DNA of 64,000 nucleotides from assembly GCF_049331405.1 (NCBI RefSeq), contig NZ_CP186274.1, positions 2,108,001 through 2,172,000 of the forward strand. Reading direction: 5' to 3'. Shown here one piece after another: positions 8,305-17,481 of this stretch (positions are counted from its first letter, which is position 1; every line of letters starts with the position of its first letter). Made by a program: the position numbers and the translations under genes. Source of the DNA: PoT sp049331405 (lineage in GTDB: Bacteria > Planctomycetota > Planctomycetia > Isosphaerales > Isosphaeraceae). The notes beneath the pieces were generated by a model. That model did no database searches. It had not been told where the DNA came from and saw only the letters and a program-made list of their open reading frames with translations.

Positions 8305-9891
8305 TCAGGGGCGGATGCTCGTACTCGACTTGGCCAGCGAGGTGTGGCTGATCACGGTGGGGAGGGTGTCCGAGCCCGAGCGTACGAAGTTGACGTACTG
8401 GCTCAGATTGCCGGAGGCATACACCCACTGCTCGATGAGCTGTCCCTGCGAGGCGGAGAAGATGATCCTGTTCGGCTTGCCGAGCAACGAGCGGACCTCC
8501 TGGGCGGTCTTCCCCTTGAGGGGCTGACGCCTGGGGGAGGCGACGACGGCGGGGGCCTCCTCGGTCGTCGCGGCGGACTTCGAGGCCGTCGCGTCCTTGG
8601 GGTTCGCGACCCACTCGTCGTTGACCTTGCGGAAGCCGCGACGGCGGAAGGCGTCGGCAGTCTCGCTCGATTGCGGGTCGATCTTCCAGGCGGCCTGGAG
8701 CAGTTCGATCGCGGTTGCCCGGTCTCCGACGAGGCTCTCGTACTGGCTCGCCAGCCCGACCCTCCCTTCGGCATCGGTAGGGCTCAGCTTGTGGTTGCGC
8801 TGGTCGTCGAGCCAGTCGCGCAGGAGGGCCTTGCCACGCTCGGGTTGGCGGAGCCGATCACTGTAGAGCTTGGCCAGAGTCTCGACCTCGCCGAGCCGGA
8901 GCGTGCCGAGCCCGGTGGAGGCCTCCTTGATGCCGACCTCGAGCAGTTGCTCGGCGATGGCCGGGCGGTCGGGGAGTTGCTTGGCCGCTTCCTCGGCGAG
9001 CGTAATGGCCTCCTTGGGGTCGGCCGCAGCCTGGCGGACAAGCAGCTCCTGCATGGTATCCGCCCAGAGACGGTGGTCGAACACGCCGCGAGCGGCGGAG
9101 GGGGCGGTGCGATAGCCTTCGGCGGGGTTCGTGCCGTACGTGGCCTCCCAGCGGCTCACGTCGACGTTATGGCCGGAGTTCGGCAGCGAAGCCTTGGGCA
9201 GCATTTCCTCGACGTCGGTGCGAAGCGACCTGAGGTCGTCCACCGACTTGGCGTCGCGCAGGCGGCGGCGGAAAGCCCTGTGGGCGAGGGCGGATGGCTC
9301 GGGCTCGGGAATTTCCCGGCTCCGGGCGCGTCGGGCCAGTTCGAGCCACTGCTTCGCGGGATCGGCCAGGGGTCGATCGGCCTCGATCCGGATTGCGTCC
9401 TGGAGCAGGGCGCGGCCTCGGGTCAGCAGTTCCTTGTCCTGGAAGTCGTGCCCACGCTTCTCCGCCCAGTTGGCCCAGGAGTTGCGCCTTTCGAAGTCGC
9501 CGGGGGAGAGGACGGCCACCCCCTGGTTCAGGCGGTCGATGTCCTTGGGCATCAGCTCGACGTTGGTCACGTCGCAGGCCCAGAGGTCCCCTTCTTTTTT
9601 GAGGACCCCCTGGAGCTTGACCGCCGGCGCGCCGGGCGATTGCTGGAAGCGAAGCTTGGGAGGCAGGCGGAAGGGCATCGCCGCGCGCTTCAGCCAGATC
9701 TCGTCGAATCCCTTGCCGGGATGGATCTGGAACCGCGCGACGCGGTCGTCGACGATGACCTCGCGGCCGATGAGCTCCGGGCGCTGGGTGAGCTCGCCAG
9801 GCTCGACGACGACGGGAGCCGCAGCCTGGACCCGGGACGAGGCGACCAATCCAAGCACGATGAGGGCGGTGGAGGCGAGCTTCCGGGTCAT
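8305..9891 (-). CDS. Secreted helical-repeat (TPR-like) protein with SmpA/OmlA-like C-terminus
   Basis: A 528-residue protein with a clear Sec signal peptide (MTRKLASTALIVLGLVASSRVQAAA, cut near 23-25). Residues about 30-110 form a beta-rich domain, and about 150-410 are helical with TPR-like character (repeated ADPKEAITLAEEAAKQL-type helices). The last 80 residues (GKTAQEVRSLLGKPNR... EQWVYASG) resemble the short beta-barrel-assembly-lipoprotein pattern 'xxEVxxLLGxPxR...EqWxY' of SmpA/OmlA-like domains. Its function is unknown. It probably acts in the periplasm or at the cell surface. Its ATG overlaps the stop of the upstream membrane protein by four bases (ATGA), so the two are translationally coupled and likely work together. 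Confidence 0.75.
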   Translation of the reverse strand: MTRKLASTALIVLGLVASSRVQAAAPVVVEPGELTQRPELIGREVIVDDRVARFQIHPGKGFDEIWLKRAAMPFRLPPKLRFQQSPGAPAVKLQGVLKKEGDLWACDVTNVELMPKDIDRLNQGVAVLSPGDFERRNSWANWAEKRGHDFQDKELLTRGRALLQDAIRIEADRPLADPAKQWLELARRARSREIPEPEPSALAHRAFRRRLRDAKSVDDLRSLRTDVEEMLPKASLPNSGHNVDVSRWEATYGTNPAEGYRTAPSAARGVFDHRLWADTMQELLVRQAAADPKEAITLAEEAAKQLPDRPAIAEQLLEVGIKEASTGLGTLRLGEVETLAKLYSDRLRQPERGKALLRDWLDDQRNHKLSPTDAEGRVGLASQYESLVGDRATAIELLQAAWKIDPQSSETADAFRRRGFRKVNDEWVANPKDATASKSAATTEEAPAVVASPRRQPLKGKTAQEVRSLLGKPNRIIFSASQGQLIEQWVYASGNLSQYVNFVRSGSDTLPTVISHTSLAKSSTSIRP

Positions 9892-11306
9892 CGCGCATCC
9901 TCCTCGACGTCGACCTGCGTCTCGCCCGGCCAGCCGAACGACTCGAGCGCCTTGGAATGGGTCATGTAGACGCCGCTGTCGGGGTCGACGCCGAACAGCC
10001 AGTCGTTCCCGACGCTGTCCAGGCTCAACGAGCTGAGACGAGCCCCGAAGATGACGTGATCTCCCACCTTGCGTTTCGAATCCTCGAACAGGTGGAAGTG
10101 CGAGAGATCGAGACGACCCACTCGCTTCGACCCTTCCGATGTGGGGATGATCCGGTAATCGACCTCGTAGCGCCCCTCCTTGTCTTCTGGGGTGGCGACG
10201 ATCACGGCGTCGATGATGATCGACCGCCCCTGATAGAGCGTGCCGAACTTGGAGTCGCGATCCTTCGGGTCGGCCGAGGCGTCGGCGAGGATTGATTCGA
10301 GCGAGTCGGGGACGAGGTTCGTGTATATAGCGGCCTCGCGAGCGCCCTGGCGGATGTCATCCGCACCCTCGACCTGGCCTCCCAGGGAATCGACGGCCCG
10401 GCTCGCTTCCGAGAGGTATTGCTGGGCCGAGTCGAACTGACCGGCGTCGAGAGCGGGGAGGCCTTGCAGCCGCCCTTCCTCGGCAATCCGGGGCAATTCC
10501 TGGAACCGCGAACGCCCCATCCGATAGGCGACGGTGCTCATGACGATGAGACAGACCGAGACCACGAGCAGCGGCAGTCGGTTGCGGAACGCCCAGGCCT
10601 TCAGGCGGACCGAGGCCGGTTCCACGACCTCGACCAGTTCCTCGGGCTCCGGTTGTCTTGGTCGACTCGGCCGGGCCTTGGCCGGAGCGGCGGCGGCAGC
10701 CGCGGGACGCTGCGCGGGGGCCCTGGGCTTCTCGACCGGCTGGGGAGCGGCGGGTTTCGGGGCCTTCGCAGCAGGCTTGGGTCGGGGATCGGCCGTCTCG
10801 GGGGCCAGGGCGTCGTCGAACTCGGGCTCGAAGGGAACCGGCAGGACGTCGGCGGTCTGGCTGGGCTGGCCGCCGCTCGAGGTTCCCGGCTCGTCGAGCC
10901 ATTCGATCTCGCCGATGTCCTCGACGTCCACGCGGCTCGAGGCCGGCGGCGGGTCATTGAGGGTGATCGGGCCCTCGTCCACGCTCGGCCTGATGACGGT
11001 CGCGGCCTTCGGCATGCGCTGGTCGCCGGCGGCCAGGACCGGGGCGGGCAGGGGGCTCCGAGGCAGGACGAAGATCCCGGAGCCGCAAGTCGGGCACCGC
11101 AGGGCCTGATAGCCTTCCGTCCGCTCCCCGCGCAGGCGATGACCCTCGGGGCAGGCGACGTTGTAATACTGGACCTTCGCGACCGGTGCCGGCGCAAACC
11201 CTTGCAACAGACGCCGCGTGCGTTCGAGGAGGTTAGCCAAGCCTTGCCCTTCCCAAAACCTGGGTTTTGCTACGCCAGTGGCCGTTCCCGAGCGACTTGC
11301 GGCCAT
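9888..11306 (-). CDS. Membrane protein with N-terminal zinc ribbon, unknown function
   Basis: The protein (472 residues from the ATG at 11304-11306) has a zinc-ribbon-like motif near the N-terminus: C52-P-E-G-H56 and C71-P-T-C74. A long Pro/Ala/Glu-rich disordered linker (about 90-225) leads to one transmembrane helix (about 243-259), followed by an extracytoplasmic part of about 210 residues with helices and a beta-rich end. This suggests a cytoplasmic metal-binding head joined to an envelope domain. A TTG at 11327 would add 7 residues; neither start has a strong ribosome-binding site. It is coupled to the secreted gene at 8305-9891 by an ATGA overlap. I do not recognise the family; zinc ribbons of this kind are frequent on planctomycete membrane proteins. 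Confidence 0.7.
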   Translation of the reverse strand: MAASRSGTATGVAKPRFWEGQGLANLLERTRRLLQGFAPAPVAKVQYYNVACPEGHRLRGERTEGYQALRCPTCGSGIFVLPRSPLPAPVLAAGDQRMPKAATVIRPSVDEGPITLNDPPPASSRVDVEDIGEIEWLDEPGTSSGGQPSQTADVLPVPFEPEFDDALAPETADPRPKPAAKAPKPAAPQPVEKPRAPAQRPAAAAAAPAKARPSRPRQPEPEELVEVVEPASVRLKAWAFRNRLPLLVVSVCLIVMSTVAYRMGRSRFQELPRIAEEGRLQGLPALDAGQFDSAQQYLSEASRAVDSLGGQVEGADDIRQGAREAAIYTNLVPDSLESILADASADPKDRDSKFGTLYQGRSIIIDAVIVATPEDKEGRYEVDYRIIPTSEGSKRVGRLDLSHFHLFEDSKRKVGDHVIFGARLSSLSLDSVGNDWLFGVDPDSGVYMTHSKALESFGWPGETQVDVEEDAR

Positions 11307-11489
11307 CGCGTTCCGACGAGATGACAACTGTCATGAATTATGGGGCAATCGCCCGAGATGGTCAACCGGCGCGGCTCGCAGCGCAACTTGACCCGCGCCG
11401 GAACCTCGCCCTATCATGACCGCAGCGGAAATTCTTCCCGTGGAACCGGATCGAATCCAACCAGGCAGCGGAAGGCAGCGATCATCGCC

Positions 11490-12704
11490 ATGCAGCAGGT
11501 CTCAGTCTATTTCCAGGATGAGCGACTGGACCTGGACGTTCCCGAAGACAAGCTCGTGACGGACTGGAAGGGCCCCGGCGGGGTCGAGACGTCCGAATAC
11601 CGGCGCAAGTTGCTCGAGGCCCTCGAATCGCCTCGCGACTACCCCGCGCTCCGGCTGGCCGTGGTCCCCGGCGACCGCGTCGCGATCGCCCTCGACCCGG
11701 AGATCCCCGAGGTCGAGGCCACGCTCGAAGTCGTCACCCGGATCCTGCGCGAGGCCGGGGTCGAGACCGGCGACATCAACGTCGTCGTCCCCCAGGATGC
11801 CAAAGGCAGAATCGCCCCGCTGGTCCCCGAGGGAGTCGTCTTGACCCCGCACGACCCCGACGACCGCGAAGGGCTCGCCTACCTCTCGGCCACGTCGAAT
11901 GAGCGACGCGTGTACCTGAATAGGATCGTGACGGACGCCGATTTTGTGCTCCCGATCGGACGCCTGGGTTATGACCGAGTCTTCGGATACCGGGGCCCCT
12001 GGAGCGCGCTCTCGCCGGGCCTGAGCGACACCGACGCCATCAAGCGTTACCGCGCGATCGTCCACGACGAGCCGTCAACCCCGGAAAAGCCCAGGCCGCA
12101 ACTCGCCGAGGCGGCCGAGGTTAGCTGGCTCCTCGGCAGCCAGTTCCACGTCGGGATCGTCCCGGCGGCCACCGGGGCGCTCGACGTCGTCGCCGGCCTC
12201 GAGTCGGCGGTCAGGGAGCAGGGCTCCCGCGCCGTGGATTCAGCCTGGCGATTGGAGGTCCCCGAGCAGGCGGACCTCGTCGTCGTCGGGATCGGAGCCC
12301 CCGGCCAGGCGGCCGACCTCGATCAACTCGCGGATGGGCTCGCCACCGCCGCCCGCCTCGTCCAGCGCGGCGGCAAGATCGCGGTACTCTCGAAGGCCCG
12401 TGGCGACATCGGCCCCGCCCTGAAACGCCTGATCGACGCCGACGACCCCAGGGTCGGCATCTCGGCACTCCGGGGCCGCGAGGCGGATCCCGACTATCCG
12501 GCGGCCGTCCGCCTGGCCAAGGCCCTCGCCTGGGCCGACGTCTTCCTCCACAGCGGCCTCGACCGTGACGTCGCCGAGGACCTGTCCATGATCCCGATCG
12601 ACCGCCCCGAAGAGGTCAAGCGCCTCGTGGCCACGAGCGCCTCGTGCCTCTTCGTGAGCCAGGCCGACCAGGTCGAGGCCTCCGTCGACGACGAAAACGC
12701 TTGA
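11490..12704 (+). CDS. LarA-like (DUF2088) protein lacking the expected nickel-pincer residues
   Basis: A 404-residue protein with the overall layout of lactate racemase LarA: an N-terminal DUF2088-type domain (LRLAVVPGDRVAIALDPEIPEVE near residue 55) and a second domain ending in VFLHSGLDRDVAEDL. In true LarA, the N-terminal block reads D-x-T-R-P, a THRP block supplies a His, and an H...K pair binds the nickel pincer cofactor. Here those positions read ALDPEIPE, NVVVPQDAKGR and PIGRLGYDRVFGYRG, so the Arg, His and Lys appear lost. It is therefore probably not a racemase of the known kind. Earlier in-frame starts exist, but the ATG at 11490 fits best with the domain start. It lies 52 bp before ygfZ on the same strand. 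Confidence 0.7.
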   Translation: MQQVSVYFQDERLDLDVPEDKLVTDWKGPGGVETSEYRRKLLEALESPRDYPALRLAVVPGDRVAIALDPEIPEVEATLEVVTRILREAGVETGDINVVVPQDAKGRIAPLVPEGVVLTPHDPDDREGLAYLSATSNERRVYLNRIVTDADFVLPIGRLGYDRVFGYRGPWSALSPGLSDTDAIKRYRAIVHDEPSTPEKPRPQLAEAAEVSWLLGSQFHVGIVPAATGALDVVAGLESAVREQGSRAVDSAWRLEVPEQADLVVVGIGAPGQAADLDQLADGLATAARLVQRGGKIAVLSKARGDIGPALKRLIDADDPRVGISALRGREADPDYPAAVRLAKALAWADVFLHSGLDRDVAEDLSMIPIDRPEEVKRLVATSASCLFVSQADQVEASVDDENA

Positions 12705-12756
12705 GCTTGAACTTGAGCCCGACTCCGCCCACGCACTGAAACGCAAGGCTCCGAAT

Positions 12757-13758
12757 ATGACCGCGACCGCGACGTATCAGGCGCTCCTGAACGGCTATGG
12801 CATCGTCGATCGCTCCGACCGGGGACGGCTCGCCGTCTCAGGCCCCGACCGCGCGAAGTACCTCCACAACGTCACCACCAACGACGTGAAGAAACTCGCC
12901 GTCGGCCAGGGTCACGAGGCCTTCGTCACCAGCCTACAAGGCAAGACCCTCGGCTTCGTGACCCTGCTGGCCGAGGAGTCGCGAATCCTCCTCCGCACCG
13001 ACCCGAACGCCCTCGCCGCGTTCTTGCCCCACCTCCGCAAGTATGGCGTCTTCGACGAGGTCGAGATCGACGACATCTCGGGAGAAACCTACGAACTCCA
13101 CGTTTTGGGTTCGGGAGCCGAGTCCGCGTTGATCCATGCGGGCATCGAGGTTCCCCCGGCGGGCGAAGGTTCGCACGTCGCCGCGACGATCGGCGACGCC
13201 AGGATTCTGGTGGTCCGAGAGTCGCCCACGCGCCTGCCCGGCTTCACGCTGATCGGGCCCGCCGCCGAGGCGTCGGCTTTGATATCGAAGCTCCGCGATG
13301 CGGGGGAAGGGCTGGTGGAGGTCTTCGACGACGTCTTCGAGGGACTACGCATCGAGGCGGGGACGCCCCTCTTCGGCAAGGACCTGACGGCCGACAACCT
13401 GCCGCAGGAGCTCGGCCGCGACAGTCGCGCGATCAGCTTCGTGAAGGGGTGCTACCTGGGGCAGGAGACCGTGGCGCGCATCGACGCCCTCGGGCACGTC
13501 AACAAGAACCTGAAGGGCTTGAGGTTCGTCGATACCCAGGAGCCGGCGCCCGCGGGTTCGGAAATCCAGATCGACGGCAAGAAGGTCGGCACGATCACGT
13601 CGTCGACCGTCTCGCCGTCGACGGGTTGGCCCATCGCTCTGGGCTATGTCAGGGCGACCCACGCCCTGGAGGGGACCGAGGTCAACGTGGTGAGCCCTTC
13701 GGGGAATGTCGCGGCGGTCGTCCTCGACCTACCGATGCAGCTGGCGGAAAACGCCTGA
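12757..13758 (+). CDS. ygfZ: YgfZ/GcvT-domain folate-binding protein
   Basis: A 333-residue member of the YgfZ family (COG0354), related to the T-protein of glycine cleavage. YgfZ binds tetrahydrofolate and supports assembly or repair of certain Fe-S enzymes, including tRNA-modifying MiaB. The signature KGCYLGQE is present (K230-E237, with the functional Cys at 232). The N-terminal GPDRAKYLHNVTTND block and the C-terminal barrel (ALGYVR near 288) are typical. The ATG start is at the right place for the family. It sits in a likely two-gene unit with the LarA-like gene. Confidence 0.88.
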   Translation: MTATATYQALLNGYGIVDRSDRGRLAVSGPDRAKYLHNVTTNDVKKLAVGQGHEAFVTSLQGKTLGFVTLLAEESRILLRTDPNALAAFLPHLRKYGVFDEVEIDDISGETYELHVLGSGAESALIHAGIEVPPAGEGSHVAATIGDARILVVRESPTRLPGFTLIGPAAEASALISKLRDAGEGLVEVFDDVFEGLRIEAGTPLFGKDLTADNLPQELGRDSRAISFVKGCYLGQETVARIDALGHVNKNLKGLRFVDTQEPAPAGSEIQIDGKKVGTITSSTVSPSTGWPIALGYVRATHALEGTEVNVVSPSGNVAAVVLDLPMQLAENA

Positions 13759-13790
13759 TCCCAGTCCTTGGCTTTCGCCTCGGTCCGGGA

Positions 13791-14051
13791 TTATTCGAGC
13801 GGACGGAGGCCGTCCGGGGGGATGTTGGCGATCTGGAGGATCGTCTCGGGCGCGGTGGTCAGCCCCATGCCGGTCAGGACGAGGACCCCGTAAGGGGAGC
13901 CGCCGTCTCGACGGTTCTGCACGTCGCTGTCGGACCGCGTCAGTCGACCTCGGAAGGTCGTGCCGCCGTAGTCGACACGGACGAGGGGGCGGGGGGTGCC
14001 TTGCTCTTTGCGGATGGCAGTCAGGGTTGCGTGGCACTCTTCGAACGTCAT
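13791..14051 (-). CDS. Small protein of unknown function
   Basis: An 86-residue protein. AGGAGG is present 6 nt before the ATG (minus strand), which makes it a real gene despite its size. The composition is soluble, with no signal peptide or membrane segment. Residues about 22-60 (PLVRVDYGGTTFRGRLTRSD... YGVLVLTGMGL) look like a small beta-barrel. No family recognised. It converges on ygfZ with a 32-bp gap. Confidence 0.65.
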   Translation of the reverse strand: MTFEECHATLTAIRKEQGTPRPLVRVDYGGTTFRGRLTRSDSDVQNRRDGGSPYGVLVLTGMGLTTAPETILQIANIPPDGLRPLE

Positions 14052-14437
14052 CGGTATTCCTCCTGAAAACCGAAGATTGAGACCGCGGGCGAAGGCCGGC
14101 GTGGCCTTCCCTGTTCATCGCGGGTTGACCCAGGCGACCCCGTCGAGCGAGGGGTCGCATGCGACAAGCCCGATCATGGCCCGCCCGTGCCGATGGGTCA
14201 AGCCGGATTGGGCCAACGCACACTCGCCCCTATCGTATCTTGTTACGAAAGGGCCACTTGTGCATCTGATGATTTTTAGCCCCGCCACACGTATCGATCC
14301 GCAACGAAAAAACTCGTCGAATCCGGCCGCCGGGTTTGCGATTTCCGATACGCCGGGACGCGAAGAGGCCGACGCCCAAACGGGCGTCCGTTGACCTGGA
14401 ACGAAGCCCGAACTCCCTGGTAAATCCAGGTTTAGAC
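14052..14437. other. Intergenic region, no gene seen
   Basis: 386 bp between two minus-strand genes. It holds a small hairpin (GACGCCC-AAAC-GGGCGTC, 14371-14388) downstream of the Gfo/Idh gene, without a T-run. A 108-residue open frame here has no ribosome-binding site or recognisable motif and was not called. Confidence 0.45.
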
Positions 14438-15589
14438 TCACTTCGCCTCGGCGAGGATCTCGTCCATGGTGACGACCCGACGCTCGTCGACGGCCTTCCG
14501 CACGAGGAGGGCGGTCAGGGTGGCGTCGCGGGCCTCCTTGAGGGAAATCGGCCCGGAGGTCACGCCCTTGGTCCGGATACCCTGAAAGAAGTCGGTGAGG
14601 GCGAGCCTCGTATCGGACTGATTGCCGGGGAAGAGGGACTGCCGGGGGCGGGCCTTGTCGCGGAAGGTGAGGGCCCCGCTGCCGAAGTCGAAGCCTCCGG
14701 CCGTCCCCATCACCTGGAGCGAGACGCCGGTGAAGTGGTCGTCGGCCGGGGCGACCCAGCTATGCAGGAACGAGACCTGGAACCCCTCGGGCCACTCGAG
14801 CTGGACGCTGTAGTGGTCGGTCACGTCGCGGCCCGGCTGCTGGCCGGCGAAGAGATCCCGGCGCCCCTGGCCATACGCCTTGAGCGGCAGGCCGCCGGCG
14901 ATCCAGTTGAAGACGTCCCAGACGTGGACGGCCTGCTCGACCATCCAGTCGCCCGAGCGGTCGCGGCGGGCGAGCCAGTCGTCGTGCCCGTTCATCGGCC
15001 CGTTGCTGCTGACCCAGGCCGCACGCCCCTCGACGAGCGGTCCGAGGTCGCCGCGACGGATCAGGTCGACACCCGCGCGGAATCTCGGGTTCGACCGCCG
15101 CTGGAACCCGACCTGGACGAGGACCTCGGGGAAGCTCTCCGAAGCGGCGATCAACTGGTCGCAGCATTCGGCCGTGAGGGCGAGCGGCTTCTCGGCGTAC
15201 AGGTGCTTGCCCGCGCGAATCGTCTCGCCATAGACCTCGGTGTGGAGATCGCAGGGTAGGGCGGCGAGGACGGCGTCGACGTCGGGTCGTTCGAGGACCT
15301 GCGACGGCCTCTCGAACGCCTCGGGACGCTGCCCCTTGGCCTTCTCAACGATTCCCTGGCCGCGATGGCGATGCCTGGATTCGGCGTCGCAGATCGCAAA
15401 GATCTGGGTGTTGGGGAGTTCGAGCGCGGTGCGGAGGAGGCTCGTCCCCCTCGTCCCGAGGCCGATGACGCCGAGGCGGATCGGGGACGAGTCGGCGAGG
15501 GCTTCCCCCGCCATCCCCTGGGTCAGGGCCAGACCTGCCGCGGCCGAACATCCGAGAAATCGACGGCGGTTCAAGGTAATGGGCGGCAT
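14438..15589 (-). CDS. Tat-exported Gfo/Idh/MocA family oxidoreductase
   Basis: A 383-residue NAD(P)-dependent oxidoreductase-type protein. From the ATG at 15587-15589 the N-terminus is a short Tat signal peptide (LNRRRFLGCSAAAGLAL). Next comes the Rossmann motif VIGLGTRGTSLL, then the AEKPLALT block (the E-K-P of the family, with the substrate-binding Lys) and the C-terminal alpha/beta domain with EQAVHVWDVFNW. Planctomycetes carry many such exported paralogues, thought to act on sugars or sugar derivatives outside the cytoplasm. The substrate is unknown. A TTG at 15679 would place the twin-arginine motif 37 residues in, so the shorter form is preferred. It is divergent from pyrG. Confidence 0.88.
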   Translation of the reverse strand: MPPITLNRRRFLGCSAAAGLALTQGMAGEALADSSPIRLGVIGLGTRGTSLLRTALELPNTQIFAICDAESRHRHRGQGIVEKAKGQRPEAFERPSQVLERPDVDAVLAALPCDLHTEVYGETIRAGKHLYAEKPLALTAECCDQLIAASESFPEVLVQVGFQRRSNPRFRAGVDLIRRGDLGPLVEGRAAWVSSNGPMNGHDDWLARRDRSGDWMVEQAVHVWDVFNWIAGGLPLKAYGQGRRDLFAGQQPGRDVTDHYSVQLEWPEGFQVSFLHSWVAPADDHFTGVSLQVMGTAGGFDFGSGALTFRDKARPRQSLFPGNQSDTRLALTDFFQGIRTKGVTSGPISLKEARDATLTALLVRKAVDERRVVTMDEILAEAK

Positions 15590-15689
15590 TGCGGCCTTGG
15601 CTTCCTCGGTCCACGTTTCCGGAGAACGGATCGGGTCGAACCCCTCAGTATTGTAGACAGGTTCGGGGATTTTCGACAAGCGACCATGC

Positions 15690-15695
15690 TATACT
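15690..15695 (+). promoter_or_regulatory. Possible extended -10 promoter of pyrG
   Basis: TATACT preceded by TG one base upstream (TGC-TATACT), an extended -10 pattern, 55 bp before the pyrG ATG. No good -35 hexamer is visible at 16-18 bp. It would start transcription near 15702. Confidence 0.4.
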
Positions 15696-15750
15696 GGGGC
15701 GGGCGTCGATCGCTGCGTCGCGATGACAGAGAGAGTGGGCAGGAAACACG

Positions 15751-17382
15751 ATGGCGAAGCATATTTTCGTGACGGGCGGTGTGGTCAGCTCCCTGGGCAA
15801 AGGACTCACTTGCGCCTCGATTGGCATGTTGTTGGAACATCGCAATTTGCGGGTTCGGCTCCAGAAGTTCGACCCCTACATCAACGTCGACCCGGGGACG
15901 ATGAGCCCCTACCAGCATGGCGAAGTCTACGTTTTGGATGACGGTTCCGAGACCGACCTCGACCTCGGGCACTACGAGCGGTTCACGAATGCTCCCCTGA
16001 CCCGCGAATGCAACTACACGACCGGCAAGATCTACCTCTCCGTCATCCAGAAGGAACGCGAGGGGAAATACTACGAAGGCCGGACCGTCCAGGTCATCCC
16101 GCACGTCACCGATGAGATCAAGGCGGCCGTGCTCCGCCTGGCCGACGACGACGTCGACGTGGTCATCACCGAGATCGGCGGGACCGTCGGCGACATCGAG
16201 AGCCTCCCGTTCCTCGAAGCCATCCGCCAGTTCGCCCTCGAGGTCGGCCGCGAGAACTGCCTCTACATCCACCTGACGCTCGTCCCTTACCTCAAGGCGG
16301 CCGCCGAGCTCAAGACGAAGCCGACCCAGCACTCCGTCGGCGCCCTCCGGCAGATCGGCATCCAGCCCGACATCCTCATCTGCCGGACCGAGCACCCGAT
16401 CAGCAGCGAAGACAAGGACAAGATGGCGCTCTTCTGCAACGTCGACCGCAAGGCGGTCATCGAGGAGCGCGACAAGGAATACAGCATTTATGAAGTCCCG
16501 CTGAGCCTCGTCAGCAACGGGCTCGACGAGATCCTCGTCAAGCGTCTCGGCCTCAAGAGCGCGGCGCTCGACATCACCGACTGGCGTGACCTCGTCGACC
16601 GCGTCCGCCACCCGGACCACGAGGTGACCATCGCCGTCGTCGGCAAGTACATGAAGCACCGCGACGCGTACAAGTCGGTGTACGAGTCGCTCGACCACGC
16701 CGGGATCGCCAACAAGTCCCGCGTGGTCGTGCGTCGGATCGAGGCCGAGGAGGTCACCGGCGGCGGTGCCGACGCGATCCTCGGCGGGGTCGACGGCATC
16801 CTCGTGCCGGGCGGCTTCGGCATGCGAGGCGTCGAGGGGAAGATCGAGGCCATCCGCTACGCCAGGAAGAAGAACATCCCGTTCTTCGGGATCTGCCTCG
16901 GGATGCAGTGCGCGACGGTCGAATTCGCCCGCAGCATGCTCAACCTCGACGACGCGAACAGTACCGAGTTCGACAAGTCGACCCAGAGCCCGGTCATCTC
17001 CTTGATGGAGGATCAGGCTTACGTCAACCAGCGCGGCGGCACGATGCGGCTGGGCTCGTGGCCCTGCAACCTGACCCCCGGCAGCCTCGCGCACAAGGCC
17101 TACGGCGCCGACCTCATCCACGAGAGGCATCGCCACCGCTACGAGTTCAACAACTCCTATCGGAAGGCCTTCGAGGAGAACGGCTTCCGCCTGACCGGCA
17201 TGAGCCCCGATGGTTCGCTCGTCGAGATCATCGAGTGGCCCAACCACCCCTGGTTCCTCGCCGTCCAGTTCCACCCCGAGTTCAAGTCGAAGCCCACGAA
17301 GTCGCACCCTTTGTTCCGCGACTTCATCGCCGCCGCGCTCGAGCGTCGCGAGGGGAACCGCGCCGAAGCCGATTCCCGCTGA
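15751..17382 (+). CDS. pyrG: CTP synthase
   Basis: Makes CTP from UTP, ATP and glutamine, the last step of pyrimidine nucleotide synthesis. The 543-residue length is standard. The amidoligase domain begins KHIFVTGGVVSSLGKGL with the P-loop-like SLGKG, followed by KFDPYINVDPGTMSP and GGTVGDIES. The glutamine amidotransferase domain has GGFGMRG, the nucleophile Cys in GICLGMQ (near residue 382) and the His-Glu pair in QFHPEFKS. All catalytic parts are intact. The ATG start follows GAGAGTGGG. The NagA-like gene follows after 99 bp. Confidence 0.97.
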   Translation: MAKHIFVTGGVVSSLGKGLTCASIGMLLEHRNLRVRLQKFDPYINVDPGTMSPYQHGEVYVLDDGSETDLDLGHYERFTNAPLTRECNYTTGKIYLSVIQKEREGKYYEGRTVQVIPHVTDEIKAAVLRLADDDVDVVITEIGGTVGDIESLPFLEAIRQFALEVGRENCLYIHLTLVPYLKAAAELKTKPTQHSVGALRQIGIQPDILICRTEHPISSEDKDKMALFCNVDRKAVIEERDKEYSIYEVPLSLVSNGLDEILVKRLGLKSAALDITDWRDLVDRVRHPDHEVTIAVVGKYMKHRDAYKSVYESLDHAGIANKSRVVVRRIEAEEVTGGGADAILGGVDGILVPGGFGMRGVEGKIEAIRYARKKNIPFFGICLGMQCATVEFARSMLNLDDANSTEFDKSTQSPVISLMEDQAYVNQRGGTMRLGSWPCNLTPGSLAHKAYGADLIHERHRHRYEFNNSYRKAFEENGFRLTGMSPDGSLVEIIEWPNHPWFLAVQFHPEFKSKPTKSHPLFRDFIAAALERREGNRAEADSR

Positions 17383-17429
17383 TCCGAGTTCCTCGTCTTC
17401 ATCCCCGCGGCATCTGATTGGAAATGATC

Positions 17430-17468
17430 GGGCCCACCGGGCGGCGTCGTCGACGCCCCCGTTGGGCC
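17430..17468 (+). other. GC-rich hairpin between pyrG and the NagA-like gene
   Basis: Imperfect inverted repeat: GGCCCA pairs with TGGGCC, and an inner GGGCGGCGTC pairs with GACGCCCCC. It ends just before the ribosome-binding site of the next gene. It could be a pyrG terminator or a leader structure; there is no T-run. Confidence 0.3.
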
Positions 17469-17481
17469 GGAGAGAACGTTG

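Noticed and set aside
8245..9969. Open frame of about 570 codons on the plus strand opposite the secreted TPR-like gene.
   Set aside because: Antisense shadow; the minus-strand gene has a signal peptide and a coupled neighbour.
14115..14441. 108-codon frame on the minus strand between the small gene and the Gfo/Idh gene.
   Set aside because: It overlaps the end of the Gfo/Idh gene and lacks a ribosome-binding site and coding character.
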